From contig NZ_NWBU01000015.1 in the NCBI RefSeq assembly GCF_003050615.1, forward strand, positions 1 through 64,000: a stretch of 64,000 nucleotides of DNA, read 5' to 3'. Positions 16,541 through 25,485 of the stretch are shown in pieces. Under the pieces are notes generated by a model, which did not search any database, was not told the origin of the DNA, and saw only the letters and a list, made by a program, of their open reading frames with translations. The DNA comes from Sphingomonas oleivorans. Its GTDB lineage: Bacteria > Pseudomonadota > Alphaproteobacteria > Sphingomonadales > Sphingomonadaceae. Numbering within the stretch: position 1 is the first letter of the stretch; every line of letters begins with the position of its first letter. Both the position numbers and the translations under genes were made by a program.

Positions 16541-17745
16541 AGGCCGATCTTCCTCAATGCCCGGTCGAAATCCTCGATCAGGTCCTGGGAATCTTCAAGC
16601 CCGACGTTCAGCCGCAACATGCCTTCCTCCACGCCCATCTCGGCGCGGACTTCCGGGGAGAGACCACTATGCGTGGTCGAGCAGGGATGCGTCATCAGCG
16701 AACGGGAATCGCCGATATTGTTGGAGATGTCGACCAGCTCCAGCGCGTCGAGCAGGGCATGCGCCTGTTCCCGGCCACCATCGAGATAGAGCGACAGGAT
16801 GGTGCCGCCCGCCGACATCTGCTTCATCGCCAGCTCATGCTGCGGATGGCTTTCCAGCCCCGGATAGAGCAGGCGCGGCACGCGGCCTTCCAGGAAACGC
16901 GCCACGGCGAGCGCATTCTCGCTCTGCCGGCGGATGCGCAGATCGAGCGTCTCCAACCCCTTCAGCACCACCCAGGCATTGAACGCCGAAAGCGTCGGCC
17001 CGGTATTGCGAATGAAGGAGAGGAGCGTGTTCTCGATGAACTCCTCCGATCCCACGACCGCGCCGGCGAGCACGCGCCCCTGCCCGTCCATCATCTTGGT
17101 CGCGGAATAAGCGACGATGTCTGCGCCATAATCCATCGGCCGCTGGAGCAGCGGGGTGGCGAAGGCATTGTCGACAACGGTCTTGAGCCCCGCCGCTTTG
17201 GCAATGGCGCAGACCGCCTCCAGATCGACGATGTCGAGCGTCGGATTGGCCGGCGTCTCGAAGAAGAAGAGCTTGGTGTTGGGCCGGATCGCGGCCTTCC
17301 AGGCATCCGGATCGCGCCCGTCGACGATCGTCGTCTCGATCCCGAAACGCGGCAGCAGCGTGTCCGTCAGCCAACGGCAGGAGCCGAAGGCCGCGCGGCC
17401 CGCGACGAGATGGTCGCCCTGCGAAAGCTGGCAGAGCAGCACCGCGGTCATCGCCGCCATGCCCGTCGCCATGCAGCGCGCCGCCTCCGCGCCTTCGAGC
17501 AGCGCGATACGCTGTTCGAGCATCTCGACGGTCGGGTTCTGCAGCCGGGAATAGGTCATCCCCTGCTGCTCGCCCGCGAAGCGCGCCGCCGCGTCCGCCG
17601 CACAATCATAGGCATAGCCCGAGGTGAGGAAGAGCGCCTCGCTCGTCTCGCCCCATTCGGATCGCGCCGTGCCCCCGCGCACCGCCTGGGTGGCGGGCCG
17701 CCAGTTGCTGGTGACGCTGCGATCTTGTCCGGTTCTTCTCTTCAT
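16537..17745 (-). CDS. metZ: O-succinylhomoserine sulfhydrylase
   Basis: A 402-residue PLP-dependent Cys/Met-metabolism enzyme that makes homocysteine directly from O-succinylhomoserine and sulfide. The PLP lysine is in VAYSATKMMDGQG, and substrate-binding features include TYSRLQNPTVEMLE and the C-terminal SLMTHPCSTTHSGL. I chose the ATG at 17745 (MKRRTGQDRSVTSNW) because it gives the usual N-terminus; an in-frame TTG at 17784 exists. The ATG lacks a Shine-Dalgarno sequence and is preceded by stable hairpins, so translation may be regulated. Confidence 0.93.
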   Translation of the reverse strand: MKRRTGQDRSVTSNWRPATQAVRGGTARSEWGETSEALFLTSGYAYDCAADAAARFAGEQQGMTYSRLQNPTVEMLEQRIALLEGAEAARCMATGMAAMTAVLLCQLSQGDHLVAGRAAFGSCRWLTDTLLPRFGIETTIVDGRDPDAWKAAIRPNTKLFFFETPANPTLDIVDLEAVCAIAKAAGLKTVVDNAFATPLLQRPMDYGADIVAYSATKMMDGQGRVLAGAVVGSEEFIENTLLSFIRNTGPTLSAFNAWVVLKGLETLDLRIRRQSENALAVARFLEGRVPRLLYPGLESHPQHELAMKQMSAGGTILSLYLDGGREQAHALLDALELVDISNNIGDSRSLMTHPCSTTHSGLSPEVRAEMGVEEGMLRLNVGLEDSQDLIEDFDRALRKIGL

Positions 17746-17753
17746 GATGGGAG

Positions 17754-17819
17754 ACGCTTTGCAGCGTGGCCCATGGGTCGTCAATGCGGACGCGCGTCCG
17801 ACTGTTTCAGCGGACGCGC
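17754..17819 (-). promoter_or_regulatory. Structured leader of metZ
   Basis: On the minus strand, GCGCGTCCG (17819-17811) pairs perfectly with CGGACGCGC (17800-17792). The same second segment is also part of the palindrome CGGACGCGCGTCCG (17800-17787), so two foldings compete. A further hairpin ACGCT-GCAA-AGCGT with a GNRA loop lies at 17767-17754, eight bases before the ATG. It does not match the SAM-II consensus I know. A regulatory RNA is possible but unproven. Confidence 0.4.
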
Positions 17820-17890
17820 ATATTTCGCAATCTCATTGCCCACAGCCCGGCCATCCCTGAAAGACATCGGGATCTTATGTAATCCCTATC

Positions 17891-17978
17891 GTCATGCCGA
17901 ACTTGTTTCGGCATCCACCCCTCATCCGCGCCCCCGCACGGGTTTCACGGCGGCCCCTGAAACAAGTTCAGGGTGACG
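17891..17978. repeat. Dispersed repeat with two hairpins, family B copy 2
   Basis: The left hairpin ATGCCGAA-CTTGT-TTCGGCAT is identical to copy 1. The right hairpin CCTGAA-ACAAG-TTCAGG is perfect here. The two loops, CTTGT and ACAAG, are reverse complements. The copy ends in GGGTGACGA. It lies between metZ and leuB, downstream of leuB. Confidence 0.78.
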
Positions 17979-18037
17979 ATGGTCTTACGTAGAGATCCCG
18001 AAAAATGTCCAGCTGCACCAGCCGGAACGGGCCCGCC

Positions 18038-19084
18038 TCACAGCTCCGTCAGCACCGCCTCGCCCATGCCGCGCGTCGTCATCGCGCCGCCGAGATCGGG
18101 CGAGCGCGCGCCAGCCGCCAGCGCCTTTGCCACCGCCGCCTCGATCCGGTCTGCCTCGGCCGGGCGCCGCAGCGAATAGCGCAGCATCATCGCCGCCGAG
18201 AGGATCGTCGCCAGCGGATTGGCCTTGCCCTGCCCGGCAATGTCGGGCGCGGAACCGTGGATCGGCTCGTAAAGCCCCTTGCCCGCACTATCGAGCGAGG
18301 CGGAAGGCAGCATGCCGATCGATCCCACGCACATCGACGCCTGATCGGAAAGGATGTCGCCGAACAGATTGCCCGTCACGATCACGTCGAACTGGCCGGG
18401 ATTGCGCACGAGCTGCATCGCGGCATTGTCGACATACATGTGGCTCAGCTCGACATCGGGATAGGCCGCCGCCGTCTCGATCACCACATCGCGCCAGAGC
18501 TGCGAGGTTTCGAGCACATTGGCCTTGTCGATCGAGCAGAGCTTGCCCCGCCGCGCGCGTGCCGTCTCGAAGCCCACTTTGGCGATGCGGGCGACCTCCG
18601 CCTCGTCATAGCGCATCGTGTCATAGCCTTCGCGCAGACCCGCCTCGGTGATGCGGATGCCGCGCGGCGTGCCGAAATAGACGTCACCGGTCAGCTCGCG
18701 CACGATCACCAGATCGATCGCGCGCGCCACTTCCGGGCGCAGCGCGGAGGCGTCGACCAGTTCGGGGAACAGCTTGGCGGGCCGAAGATTGGCGAACAGC
18801 CCCAATTCCTTGCGCAGGCCAAGGATCGCCTGTTCGGGGCGCAGCGCGCGCTCGAGCCTGTCGCAATCCGGATCGCCCACCGCGCCGAACAGGATCGCAT
18901 CGGCCCGCTTTGCCACATCGAGCGTCTCCGGCGGCAAGGGATGGCCTGCCACCTTATAGGCGGCACCGCCGACGGGCGCTTCCTCGAAGATCAGCGTATC
19001 GCCGCATATCGCCTTAAGCACGCGCACGGCCTCGGCCGTCACTTCCGGACCGATCCCGTCGCCGGGCAACACCGCTACGAGCAT
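18038..19084 (-). CDS. leuB: 3-isopropylmalate dehydrogenase
   Basis: A 348-residue NAD-dependent beta-decarboxylating dehydrogenase of leucine synthesis. Recognisable are the N-terminal [40 protein letters not shown] for substrate binding, the [11 protein letters not shown] loop specific to [35 protein letters not shown] and the NAD site [18 protein letters not shown]. The length is typical. recO follows upstream on the same strand with a 62-base gap. Confidence 0.97.
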   Translation of the reverse strand: MLVAVLPGDGIGPEVTAEAVRVLKAICGDTLIFEEAPVGGAAYKVAGHPLPPETLDVAKRADAILFGAVGDPDCDRLERALRPEQAILGLRKELGLFANLRPAKLFPELVDASALRPEVARAIDLVIVRELTGDVYFGTPRGIRITEAGLREGYDTMRYDEAEVARIAKVGFETARARRGKLCSIDKANVLETSQLWRDVVIETAAAYPDVELSHMYVDNAAMQLVRNPGQFDVIVTGNLFGDILSDQASMCVGSIGMLPSASLDSAGKGLYEPIHGSAPDIAGQGKANPLATILSAAMMLRYSLRRPAEADRIEAAVAKALAAGARSPDLGGAMTTRGMGEAVLTEL

Positions 19085-19146
19085 GACTTAATCCCCATTT
19101 CGATTTTCGCGCACGCCCATGCCCCGCGAAGCGCGCCCGCGCAACC

Positions 19147-19878
19147 TCAGCCCACCATTCGCTTGAGCCGGGCCACCAGCCGCTCGCGCGCGGCGAGCAC
19201 CCCCGCCTGCCGGCCGGTCAACAGGTCGCGCTCGAGGAAATGGCCGGTGAGGCGAAAGCCGTCGAACAGCGCGTCCCATTCCGCGCCGCCGCCATCGATC
19301 AGAAATCCGGGCAGCGGCAGCAGCCGCGCAGCATAGGGCGCGCCCTCTGTGCGCGACACGGCGGCGCCGCTCTTCGGGCTGACATAGGCCAGATCCTCGC
19401 GCGCACCGCTGGCGACGCAGGCGGAAAGGTCGAGCCCGAAGCCCAGTTCGGACAGCATCAGCAGTTCATAGCGCACCAGCGCCGCCGCCCAGCCCCGCGC
19501 CACCGGCGCCGCCTCGATCGCGCCGAGCAGCCCATCAAGCGCCGCATGCAGCCGGGGATAGGGCTGAGCCTCGGGAAGCGCGGTGGCGGTCAGCGCGGTC
19601 GCCCAGTCGATCGCCGCCGCCGCCAGCGGCTCGGAATGGAGCGGCGCGCGGCTCTGCGCCAACTCGACCGTCAGCGCGGCGAGCTGCTCCTCGGTCCGCG
19701 CCCGAAATTCTGCCTGCACCACATTGCCTGGCAGCAGCACGGGGCGCAGCCGCCGCGACCGCCCGCCGCGCACATAGCCGGCGAGCAGGCCATGTTCGGG
19801 CGTCATCAGCCGCACGACCGCGCCATGCTCGCCATGGCCGAGCACGGCACAGACTATAGCGAGCGCTTCGACATGCAT
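19147..19878 (-). CDS. recO: DNA repair protein RecO
   Basis: A 243-residue RecO, mediator of RecA loading with RecR. It has an N-terminal OB-fold (about 1-80, with [20 protein letters not shown]) and a helical C-terminal domain with [22 protein letters not shown], where the first zinc-site cysteine is present. The other zinc cysteines of many RecO proteins are not obvious, as is usual in sphingomonads. Confidence 0.92.
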   Translation of the reverse strand: MHVEALAIVCAVLGHGEHGAVVRLMTPEHGLLAGYVRGGRSRRLRPVLLPGNVVQAEFRARTEEQLAALTVELAQSRAPLHSEPLAAAAIDWATALTATALPEAQPYPRLHAALDGLLGAIEAAPVARGWAAALVRYELLMLSELGFGLDLSACVASGAREDLAYVSPKSGAAVSRTEGAPYAARLLPLPGFLIDGGGAEWDALFDGFRLTGHFLERDLLTGRQAGVLAARERLVARLKRMVG

Positions 19879-19909
19879 GGAACGAACCTATCCGAAAGCC
19901 GGAGGATCC

Positions 19910-21826
19910 TCACCCCGCCGGGTGGAAATAGTCGTAGATCGTCCGCGCCATCGCCGCCGAGACGCCCGGCGCCTTCTGCAGATCTTCCAGCGCCGCGTCG
20001 CGCACCGCGCGCGCCGTGCCGAAATGCATCAGCAGCGCCTTCTTCCGCGCCGGGCCGATGCCGGGCACCTCGTCGAGCGGGCTGGCGGTGAAGCTCTTGG
20101 CCCGCTTGGTGCGATGCGCGCCGATCGCGAAGCGATGCGCCTCGTCGCGCAGCCGCTGGAGATAGAAGAGCAGCGGCGAATTCAGCGGCAGCATCGATTC
20201 GCGCCCGTCGGGCATGTGGAAATGCTCGCGTCCGGCATTGCGATCCGGCCCCTTGGAGATTCCGACGATCGGCACGTCATGCACCCCCATTTCCTCCATC
20301 ACGCGGCATACGGCGGAAACCTGCCCCTTGCCGCCGTCGATCAGCAGCAGGTCGGGCCACTCGCCCGACTTGCGATCGGGATCCTCCTTCTCGAGCCGGG
20401 CGAAGCGGCGCTCCAGCACCTCGCGCATCATCGCGAAATCGTCGCCGGGCGCGGTCTCCGGGCGGCGGATGTTGAACTTGCGATAGGCATTCTTGCGGAA
20501 TCCTTCCGGTCCCGCGACCACCATCGCGCCCACCATGTTCGTGCCCATGATATGGCTGTTGTCGTAAATCTCGATGCGGTCGGGCGGCGCTTCCAGCTCG
20601 AACAGATCGGCCATGTCCCGCAGCAGCCTGGCCTGCGTCGTCGATTCGGCCGATCGGCGGTCGAGCGCCTCCTCGGCATTGCGCCGCGCCTGATCCATCA
20701 GCCGGCGCTGATCGCCCCGCTGCGGCACCTTGAGCTGCACCTTGCGCCCCGCCCGCTCGCCCAGCGCCTGCGCGACCAGCTCCGCTTCCGAAAGATCGCG
20801 GTCGAGCAGCACCAGCCTGGGCGGCGGCACCTCCTCATAAAATTGCATGAGGAAGCTCGCCAGCACCTCATCCTCGGGCACGTCGGCGGTGTGCGCCGGG
20901 AAGAAGCTGCGATGGCCCCAATTCTGCCCGCCGCGGATGAAGAAGGCCTGGATGCCGACCACGCCGGCCTTGCACGCCATGGCGAAAATATCCGCGTCGC
21001 CTATGCCCTCGACATTGATCGCTTGCGCGCCCTGGATGAAGGTCAGCGCGCGGAGGCGGTCGCGATAGATAGCGGCCAGCTCATAATCCATCGCCTCGGC
21101 CGCCGCGCTCATCGCCTCGCCCAGCTTCTTCTGCACCTGGGTCGACTTGCCCGCGAGGAACGCCTTCGCGTCCGCCACCAGCTCGGCATAATCTTGCTTG
21201 CCGATGCGATCGACGCAGGGCGCCGAGCAGCGCTTGATCTGGTGGAGCAGGCAGGGACGCGAGCGATTGGCGAAGAAGCTGTCGGTGCAGCTCCTGAGCA
21301 AAAACAGCTTCTGCAGCGCGTTCAGGGTTTGCGTCACCGATCCGGCGCTGGCGAACGGGCCATAATATTGGCCCTTGGCGCGTCGCGCGCCGCGATGCTT
21401 CTGCACACGCGGGAAATCATGATCCTCGCGCAGCAGAATGAAGGGGAAGCTTTTGTCGTCGCGCAGCAGCACATTGTAGGGCGGCCGGTAGCGCTTGATG
21501 AGCTGCGCCTCGAGCAGCAGCGCTTCCGCCTCGCTGTTGGTCGTGACGATCGTCATCGACCGCGTCTGCGCTACCATCCGCTGGAGGCGCTTGGGCAGGC
21601 GGCCGACCTGCGTATAATTATTCACCCGGTTCTTGAGCGCGCGCGCCTTGCCGACATAGAGCGCATCGCCCTTGGCATCGAGCATGCGATAGACGCCGGG
21701 CCTGAGCGGCAGCGTCTTCAGCACGTTGCGGATGGCGGCGATGCCCGTCTCCAGATCGGGCTGGTCGCTGCCCCGGACGGTATAGGTCGATTTCTCTTCG
21801 CTGAAGCGGTCGGTCGGCTCGGTCAC
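19910..21826 (-). CDS. uvrC: Excinuclease ABC subunit C
   Basis: A 638-residue UvrC, which cuts on both sides of a lesion after UvrAB loading. The domains are a GIY-YIG nuclease at about 42-125 (LPLRPGVYRMLDAKGDALYVGKA), a UvrB-binding UVR helix near 230, the RNase H-like nuclease from about 290 (ending in LLLIDGGKGQVSAV near 495), and two C-terminal helix-hairpin-helix motifs (LDEVPGIGPARKKALLMHFG). The start is typical for the group. Confidence 0.97.
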   Translation of the reverse strand: MTEPTDRFSEEKSTYTVRGSDQPDLETGIAAIRNVLKTLPLRPGVYRMLDAKGDALYVGKARALKNRVNNYTQVGRLPKRLQRMVAQTRSMTIVTTNSEAEALLLEAQLIKRYRPPYNVLLRDDKSFPFILLREDHDFPRVQKHRGARRAKGQYYGPFASAGSVTQTLNALQKLFLLRSCTDSFFANRSRPCLLHQIKRCSAPCVDRIGKQDYAELVADAKAFLAGKSTQVQKKLGEAMSAAAEAMDYELAAIYRDRLRALTFIQGAQAINVEGIGDADIFAMACKAGVVGIQAFFIRGGQNWGHRSFFPAHTADVPEDEVLASFLMQFYEEVPPPRLVLLDRDLSEAELVAQALGERAGRKVQLKVPQRGDQRRLMDQARRNAEEALDRRSAESTTQARLLRDMADLFELEAPPDRIEIYDNSHIMGTNMVGAMVVAGPEGFRKNAYRKFNIRRPETAPGDDFAMMREVLERRFARLEKEDPDRKSGEWPDLLLIDGGKGQVSAVCRVMEEMGVHDVPIVGISKGPDRNAGREHFHMPDGRESMLPLNSPLLFYLQRLRDEAHRFAIGAHRTKRAKSFTASPLDEVPGIGPARKKALLMHFGTARAVRDAALEDLQKAPGVSAAMARTIYDYFHPAG

Positions 21827-21835
21827 GACGGGGAT

Positions 21836-22261
21836 TTAGGCGCGCCGCGGCTCCGGCGCCAGCCTCCGGACCAGCGATCCGTCGAACGGCTTGGTGCGCC
21901 GGAGATAGCAGCGCCGCAGGTTCACACGCGGCAGGCCGATGCCGTTCGTCCCGCCCTCCGTCCCCTCGGCCACCATGCACATGCGGTCGGCCCCGAACAT
22001 CTGGAATGTGTAGGTCGCGCCCAGCCGCGTCTCGGCCCGGATGCGCCGCGCGCCTATGGCATAGCCACGCAGCGCCATGCCTTCGGACGTGCCGACGATC
22101 ATCATTTCGGGCGTGAAGATCAGGCGCTGACGCGGATCGCCGTCAATCCCGTCGGCGCTACCGGGTGCTTCGCGGGTCCATTGGCCGAGCAGGGGATTGG
22201 CCACCTCGCCGGCGACGGGCATGGCGATCGCGGAAAGCAGGACGAACAGGCCGAAACGCAC
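21836..22261 (-). CDS. Small exported protein of unknown function
   Basis: A 141-residue protein with a short signal peptide (MRFGLFVLLSAIAMPVAGE) and a probable beta-rich body containing NPLLGQWTREAPGS, RQRLIFTPEMMIVGTSEGM and two cysteines (C95 and C116) that could form a disulfide. The LLGQWT opening resembles small lipocalin-like periplasmic proteins, but I do not recognise a family. It sits 9 bases upstream of uvrC on the same strand, so the two may share a transcript. Confidence 0.7.
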   Translation of the reverse strand: MRFGLFVLLSAIAMPVAGEVANPLLGQWTREAPGSADGIDGDPRQRLIFTPEMMIVGTSEGMALRGYAIGARRIRAETRLGATYTFQMFGADRMCMVAEGTEGGTNGIGLPRVNLRRCYLRRTKPFDGSLVRRLAPEPRRA

Positions 22262-22358
22262 CGCGATGCTTTCCCCCGGGAATGTTCGTCGGAAATCTAA
22301 TGCCGGCGGCGATCCGCGATCAAGCGGACCGCCCCGAAAAAGATCAATCAGGCAAAGA

Positions 22359-22937
22359 TCAGTTCAGCCGGCCGCTCGTGCCGAGCGAGGCGATGGTGCT
22401 GTCGACCAGCGCCTTGTCGGCCTCCGCGCCATGGTTGCGCGCGATCAGCGTCGCGGCGGCGGCGGCGGCGGCCTCGGCGGCCTTGGCGCGGACCTCCGCC
22501 AGCGCAGCCCGCTCGGCGGCGGCGATCTTGTCCTCGGCCATGCGGCCACGGCGCTCGATCAGTGTCTGGGCGTCGCTCTGCGCCTGGGCGACGATGCTGC
22601 TCGCCTCGCTGCGGGCATGGGCCAGGATCGCCTCGGCTTCCTTACCGGCAGTGGCGGCCTTCACCTCATATTCGGCCTTCAGTGCCTCGGCCTCGGCGCG
22701 AAGCTTGGTCGCCTCGTCGAGCTGGGCGCGGATGCTGTCGATCTTCTTGTCGAGCGCCCCGCCGACCACCGCGGGCACCTTCTTCCACAACATGATCAGG
22801 ATCAGCGCGAGCATCGCCAGCGATACCCAGCCGGTCGCATCGAGACCGAGCGCGGAGGGGTCGGCATGCGGGGCGGCGCCATGCGCCTCCTGATGGGCGA
22901 CCGTCTCGGCGGCGGGCGCTTCGCTATGCTGCGTCAT
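22359..22937 (-). CDS. atpF: ATP synthase F0 subunit b
   Basis: A 192-residue b subunit with an unusual 30-residue Ala/His-rich N-terminus, one membrane helix (GWVSLAMLALILIMLW, about 36-52) and a long charged Ala-rich coiled coil that forms the peripheral stalk. Last gene of the leftward F0 operon, 11 bases after atpF2. The extended N-terminus and the pairing with a b' gene are normal in alphaproteobacteria. Confidence 0.94.
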   Translation of the reverse strand: MTQHSEAPAAETVAHQEAHGAAPHADPSALGLDATGWVSLAMLALILIMLWKKVPAVVGGALDKKIDSIRAQLDEATKLRAEAEALKAEYEVKAATAGKEAEAILAHARSEASSIVAQAQSDAQTLIERRGRMAEDKIAAAERAALAEVRAKAAEAAAAAAATLIARNHGAEADKALVDSTIASLGTSGRLN

Positions 22938-22948
22938 CTCCTACTCCC

Positions 22949-23446
22949 TCAGCGCTGCGCGGCCAGCGCGGCATTCACCGCGGCCTGCGCGTCGGCGGTC
23001 GAAACGGTGGCGCCGGAAAGACGGGCGACGATATCCTGCGCCGCTTCCGCCGCGACGGTCTCGACGCTGGAAAGCGCCTGGGCGCGGGCAGCGGCAAGGC
23101 CCTCCTCGGCGGCGGCGGCCTTTTCGGCCAGCACCGCATCGGCGGCCTTCAGGCGTACCTCGCTGTCGGCGGCGGCGGAGGATTTGGCCTCCTGCGTCGC
23201 CTTCTGCGCGGTGGCGCGGGCTTCCTCCATGCGGGTGCGATAGGCCTCCTCGGTCGCATCCGCAGTGGCGCGGGCGCGTTCGGCGGCGGCGAGATCGTCG
23301 GCGATCTTGCGATCGCGCTGTTCGACGGTGGCCTCGATCTTCGGCAGCATGGCCTTGCCGATCCCGAAATAGAGCAGTCCGAAGACCACCAGCATCCAGA
23401 ATATCTGCGACGCATAGGTCGCGGCGAGCTGCGCTATCTGCGGCAT
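22949..23446 (-). CDS. atpF2: ATP synthase F0 subunit b'
   Basis: A 165-residue b-type subunit with the membrane helix at the N-terminus (QIFWMLVVFGLLYFGIGKAMLPKIEATVEQRDRKI region, about 14-45) and an Ala/Glu coiled coil. It heterodimerises with b in the peripheral stalk, as in photosynthetic and many alphaproteobacterial ATP synthases. It is separated from atpE by 62 bases that include a stable hairpin. Confidence 0.94.
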   Translation of the reverse strand: MPQIAQLAATYASQIFWMLVVFGLLYFGIGKAMLPKIEATVEQRDRKIADDLAAAERARATADATEEAYRTRMEEARATAQKATQEAKSSAAADSEVRLKAADAVLAEKAAAAEEGLAAARAQALSSVETVAAEAAQDIVARLSGATVSTADAQAAVNAALAAQR

Positions 23447-23468
23447 GGAGGGCCCTTAAAGTCAGTTA

Positions 23469-23495
23469 CATGGGGCAGGACCTGCCCGCCCCATG
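23469..23495 (-). promoter_or_regulatory. Intercistronic hairpin downstream of atpE
   Basis: CATGGGGC and GCCCCATG form a perfect 8-bp stem around an 11-base GC-rich loop; an alternative stem GGGCAG-GTC-CTGCCC lies inside. No T-run follows, so it looks like an mRNA-stabilising or processing hairpin rather than a full terminator. Confidence 0.55.
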
Positions 23496-23508
23496 CCAAG
23501 TTCGTTCG

Positions 23509-23736
23509 TTACGCGACGAAGACGAGGACCATCGCGATGACGAAGGCGAGCAGGCCGAGAAGTTCAGCCGCCGCGAAGCCGATGAACAGACGGCCCTGCT
23601 GGCCGTCGGCGGCCGACGGGTTGCGCAGCGCGCCTTCGAGGAAGGCGGCGAAGACATTGCCCACACCCAGAGCGGCAAGGCCCACGCCGATCGCGGCGAG
23701 ACCGGCACCGAGCAGCTTGGCGGCGACTGGATCCAT
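23509..23736 (-). CDS. atpE: ATP synthase F0 subunit c
   Basis: A 75-residue two-helix proteolipid. Helix 1 contains AAIGVGLAALGVGNVFAAFL with the Gly/Ala packing repeat, the polar loop is RNPSAADGQQGR, and helix 2 carries the proton-binding Glu58 in AAAELLGLLAFV. It forms the rotor ring. The expected excess of c over a and b subunits fits the hairpin directly downstream. Confidence 0.97.
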   Translation of the reverse strand: MDPVAAKLLGAGLAAIGVGLAALGVGNVFAAFLEGALRNPSAADGQQGRLFIGFAAAELLGLLAFVIAMVLVFVA

Positions 23737-23779
23737 TGTAGAAACTCCCTTTTTTAATCAGAATGATGGGTTACAAAAC

Positions 23780-24565
23780 TCAGTGAAGATTGACGGCGTC
23801 GTTCAGATAGAGCGACGTCAGCAGCGCGAAGACATAGGCCTGGATCACGCAGACCAGCAGCTCGAGCGCAGAAATGCCGATCATCAGCACGAAGGTGGGC
23901 AGGCCGACGAGCACGCCGAAGCCGGCACCCGCGCCGATCGAATTGACGACGAAGCCCGCGAGCACCTTCAGCAGGATATGCCCCGCCGTCATCGCCACGA
24001 ACAGCCGCAGCGCGAGGCTGAACGGGCGGACCATGAAGGACAGCAGCTCGATGAAGAACATCAGCGGGATCATCACCGCCGGCGTGCCATGCGGCACGAA
24101 CAGCGAGAAAAAATGGAAGCCGTGGCGCGCAAAGCCGACCACCAGCACCGTGCCGAACGCCAGCACGGCGAGCACGCCGGTGACAGTGAAATGGCTGGTG
24201 GAGGTAAAGGGATGGCCGCCAGGCACGACGCCGATCGGCATCAGGCCCAAAATATTGGCCAGCAGGATGAACATGAAGAGCGAGAAGATCAGCGGAACGA
24301 AGCGCTTGCCCTTCGGCCCGATATTGGCGTGCACCATCGATCCGATGAAGCCCGTCACGCCTTCGACCGCGGCCTGCCAGCGGCCGGGCACCAGCTCGCG
24401 CTTCATGCCGCCGAGCATGAACACCCACAGCAGCACGAGGGTGATCACCATCCACAGCGCGCTGTTCGTGAAGGAAAGATCGACGCCGCCCACGACGAGA
24501 TGCTGGCCGAACAGGGGTTCGACCGTGAACTGGTGCATCGGATCGATCTTGCCGCCTCCGGCCAT
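23780..24565 (-). CDS. atpB: ATP synthase F0 subunit a
   Basis: A 261-residue membrane stator subunit that forms the proton half-channels. The essential arginine is R187 in LALRLFVAMTAGHILLK, followed by the C-terminal helix pair ending in QAYVFALLTSLYLNDAV. The N-terminus contains IDPMHQFTVEPLF, usual for alphaproteobacteria. It lies between atpI and atpE. Confidence 0.97.
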   Translation of the reverse strand: MAGGGKIDPMHQFTVEPLFGQHLVVGGVDLSFTNSALWMVITLVLLWVFMLGGMKRELVPGRWQAAVEGVTGFIGSMVHANIGPKGKRFVPLIFSLFMFILLANILGLMPIGVVPGGHPFTSTSHFTVTGVLAVLAFGTVLVVGFARHGFHFFSLFVPHGTPAVMIPLMFFIELLSFMVRPFSLALRLFVAMTAGHILLKVLAGFVVNSIGAGAGFGVLVGLPTFVLMIGISALELLVCVIQAYVFALLTSLYLNDAVNLH

Positions 24566-24597
24566 AGCGCCGCTCCCCCCTTGATCCTACTAAGGCA

Positions 24598-24623
24598 AGC
24601 GCCCGAAATTCATTCCGGGCGCT
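24598..24623 (-). promoter_or_regulatory. Hairpin overlapping the atpI stop codon
   Basis: AGCGCCCG and CGGGCGCT form a perfect 8-bp stem with a 10-base AT-rich loop, spanning the last codons of atpI and the atpI-atpB gap. It could slow decay or separate expression of the assembly factor from the structural genes. Confidence 0.45.
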
Positions 24624-24930
24624 CGCGGGAAATCCGATAGATATTCCTGATGGCGACGCCGATCCCAAGGGCGATCATCACCAGCAGAAGCCAGGGCGAC
24701 GTCCCCAGCCAGCGGTCTAGCAACCAGCCGAACAGGGCACCGCCGGCCGGACCCGCGATCATTTCGGCAAGCACGCGATTGCCCTGGGCATAGCCCTTGC
24801 TGGACGCCGCTTTTACCTTGCCAGTCCTGACCGCTTCGGCGTGATGCGCCGCCTTCAGCCGCCGCTCGAGCGACGTGATGCGCGCGTCCTCCTCGCCGAT
24901 CGGGTCCTGCCCGGTGCCATCTGCCGACAT
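24610..24930 (-). CDS. atpI: AtpI/AtpZ family F0 assembly protein
   Basis: A 106-residue protein with a charged N-terminal helix (about 15-40) and two membrane helices, AEMIAGPAGGALFGWLLDRW and SPWLLLVMIALGIGVAIRNIY. The pattern matches the AtpI family that aids c-ring assembly and precedes atpB in many bacteria. The ATG at 24930 follows a clear GCAGGAGGAGAG ribosome-binding region; upstream Arg-rich sequence in the same frame is not family-like. Confidence 0.9.
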   Translation of the reverse strand: MSADGTGQDPIGEEDARITSLERRLKAAHHAEAVRTGKVKAASSKGYAQGNRVLAEMIAGPAGGALFGWLLDRWLGTSPWLLLVMIALGIGVAIRNIYRISRERPE

Positions 24931-25085
24931 GCCGCCTCTCCTCCTGCGCCGGCCCCGCCGGAGCGGTGCCACAGGCGGGCGGCCATGCCGACGGGTGGCC
25001 CCGTCAGGCGCGGTCCCTTTAGGAAGCGGGTTCGGTCAAGTCAACCACAGTGGAAATGCGGAAAGTCTTTAGTTTGCCGCAACAG

Positions 25086-25484
25086 TCAGCCGCAGACGCC
25101 CGGCAGCTCGACCGGCGCCGAGCCACTGCGCAGCTTCCACGTTCCGTCGCCCGCGCGATAGGCCTCGCCCGGCCCCACCCGCTTGGCGAGCTGGTCGCAT
25201 CCGCGCGCGGCCGCAACCTCCTGCACCGTGGCATTCTGCCGCGCGGCGATGTCCGTATAGATTTGCCGGCGCTTGATGTTCACCGCATCGACCGCGGCCT
25301 TCACATCGGCCGGCGGCGCCTTGGCGAAGCCGAGATAGCCGTCCGCCTGCTCGCCGACGATGCCCGCCGCACGCGCGCGGGCGATGACGGGATCTTCCAC
25401 GCCCTGCGCGACGGCGAGCCCTGCGCCGCCGGCAACCGCCAGCGCGATGCCCGTCGCCAGAAGAATTTTATGCGCCCGTCTCAT
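25086..25484 (-). CDS. ydbL: YdbL family periplasmic protein (DUF1318)
   Basis: A 132-residue protein with a signal peptide (about 1-26) and the DUF1318 core, including GIVGEQADGYLGF, INIKRRQIYTDIA-like NIKRRQIYTDIAARQ and VQEVAAARGCDQLAKR. In E. coli, YdbL modulates the YdbH-YnbE intermembrane phospholipid bridge. The same three-gene order is kept here. Two late cysteines (in ARGCDQ and LPGVCG) could pair. Confidence 0.9.
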   Translation of the reverse strand: MRRAHKILLATGIALAVAGGAGLAVAQGVEDPVIARARAAGIVGEQADGYLGFAKAPPADVKAAVDAVNIKRRQIYTDIAARQNATVQEVAAARGCDQLAKRVGPGEAYRAGDGTWKLRSGSAPVELPGVCG

Positions 25485-25485
25485 C

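Noticed and set aside
17746-17860. SAM-II riboswitch upstream of metZ
   Set aside because: The region is structured, but the conserved SAM-II core sequences and pseudoknot strands are not recognisable; kept only as an undefined leader.
19877-22300. An 807-codon open frame on the plus strand
   Set aside because: It is the antisense image of recO, uvrC and the small exported gene in GC-rich DNA; the translation is His/Arg/Leu rich with no domain.
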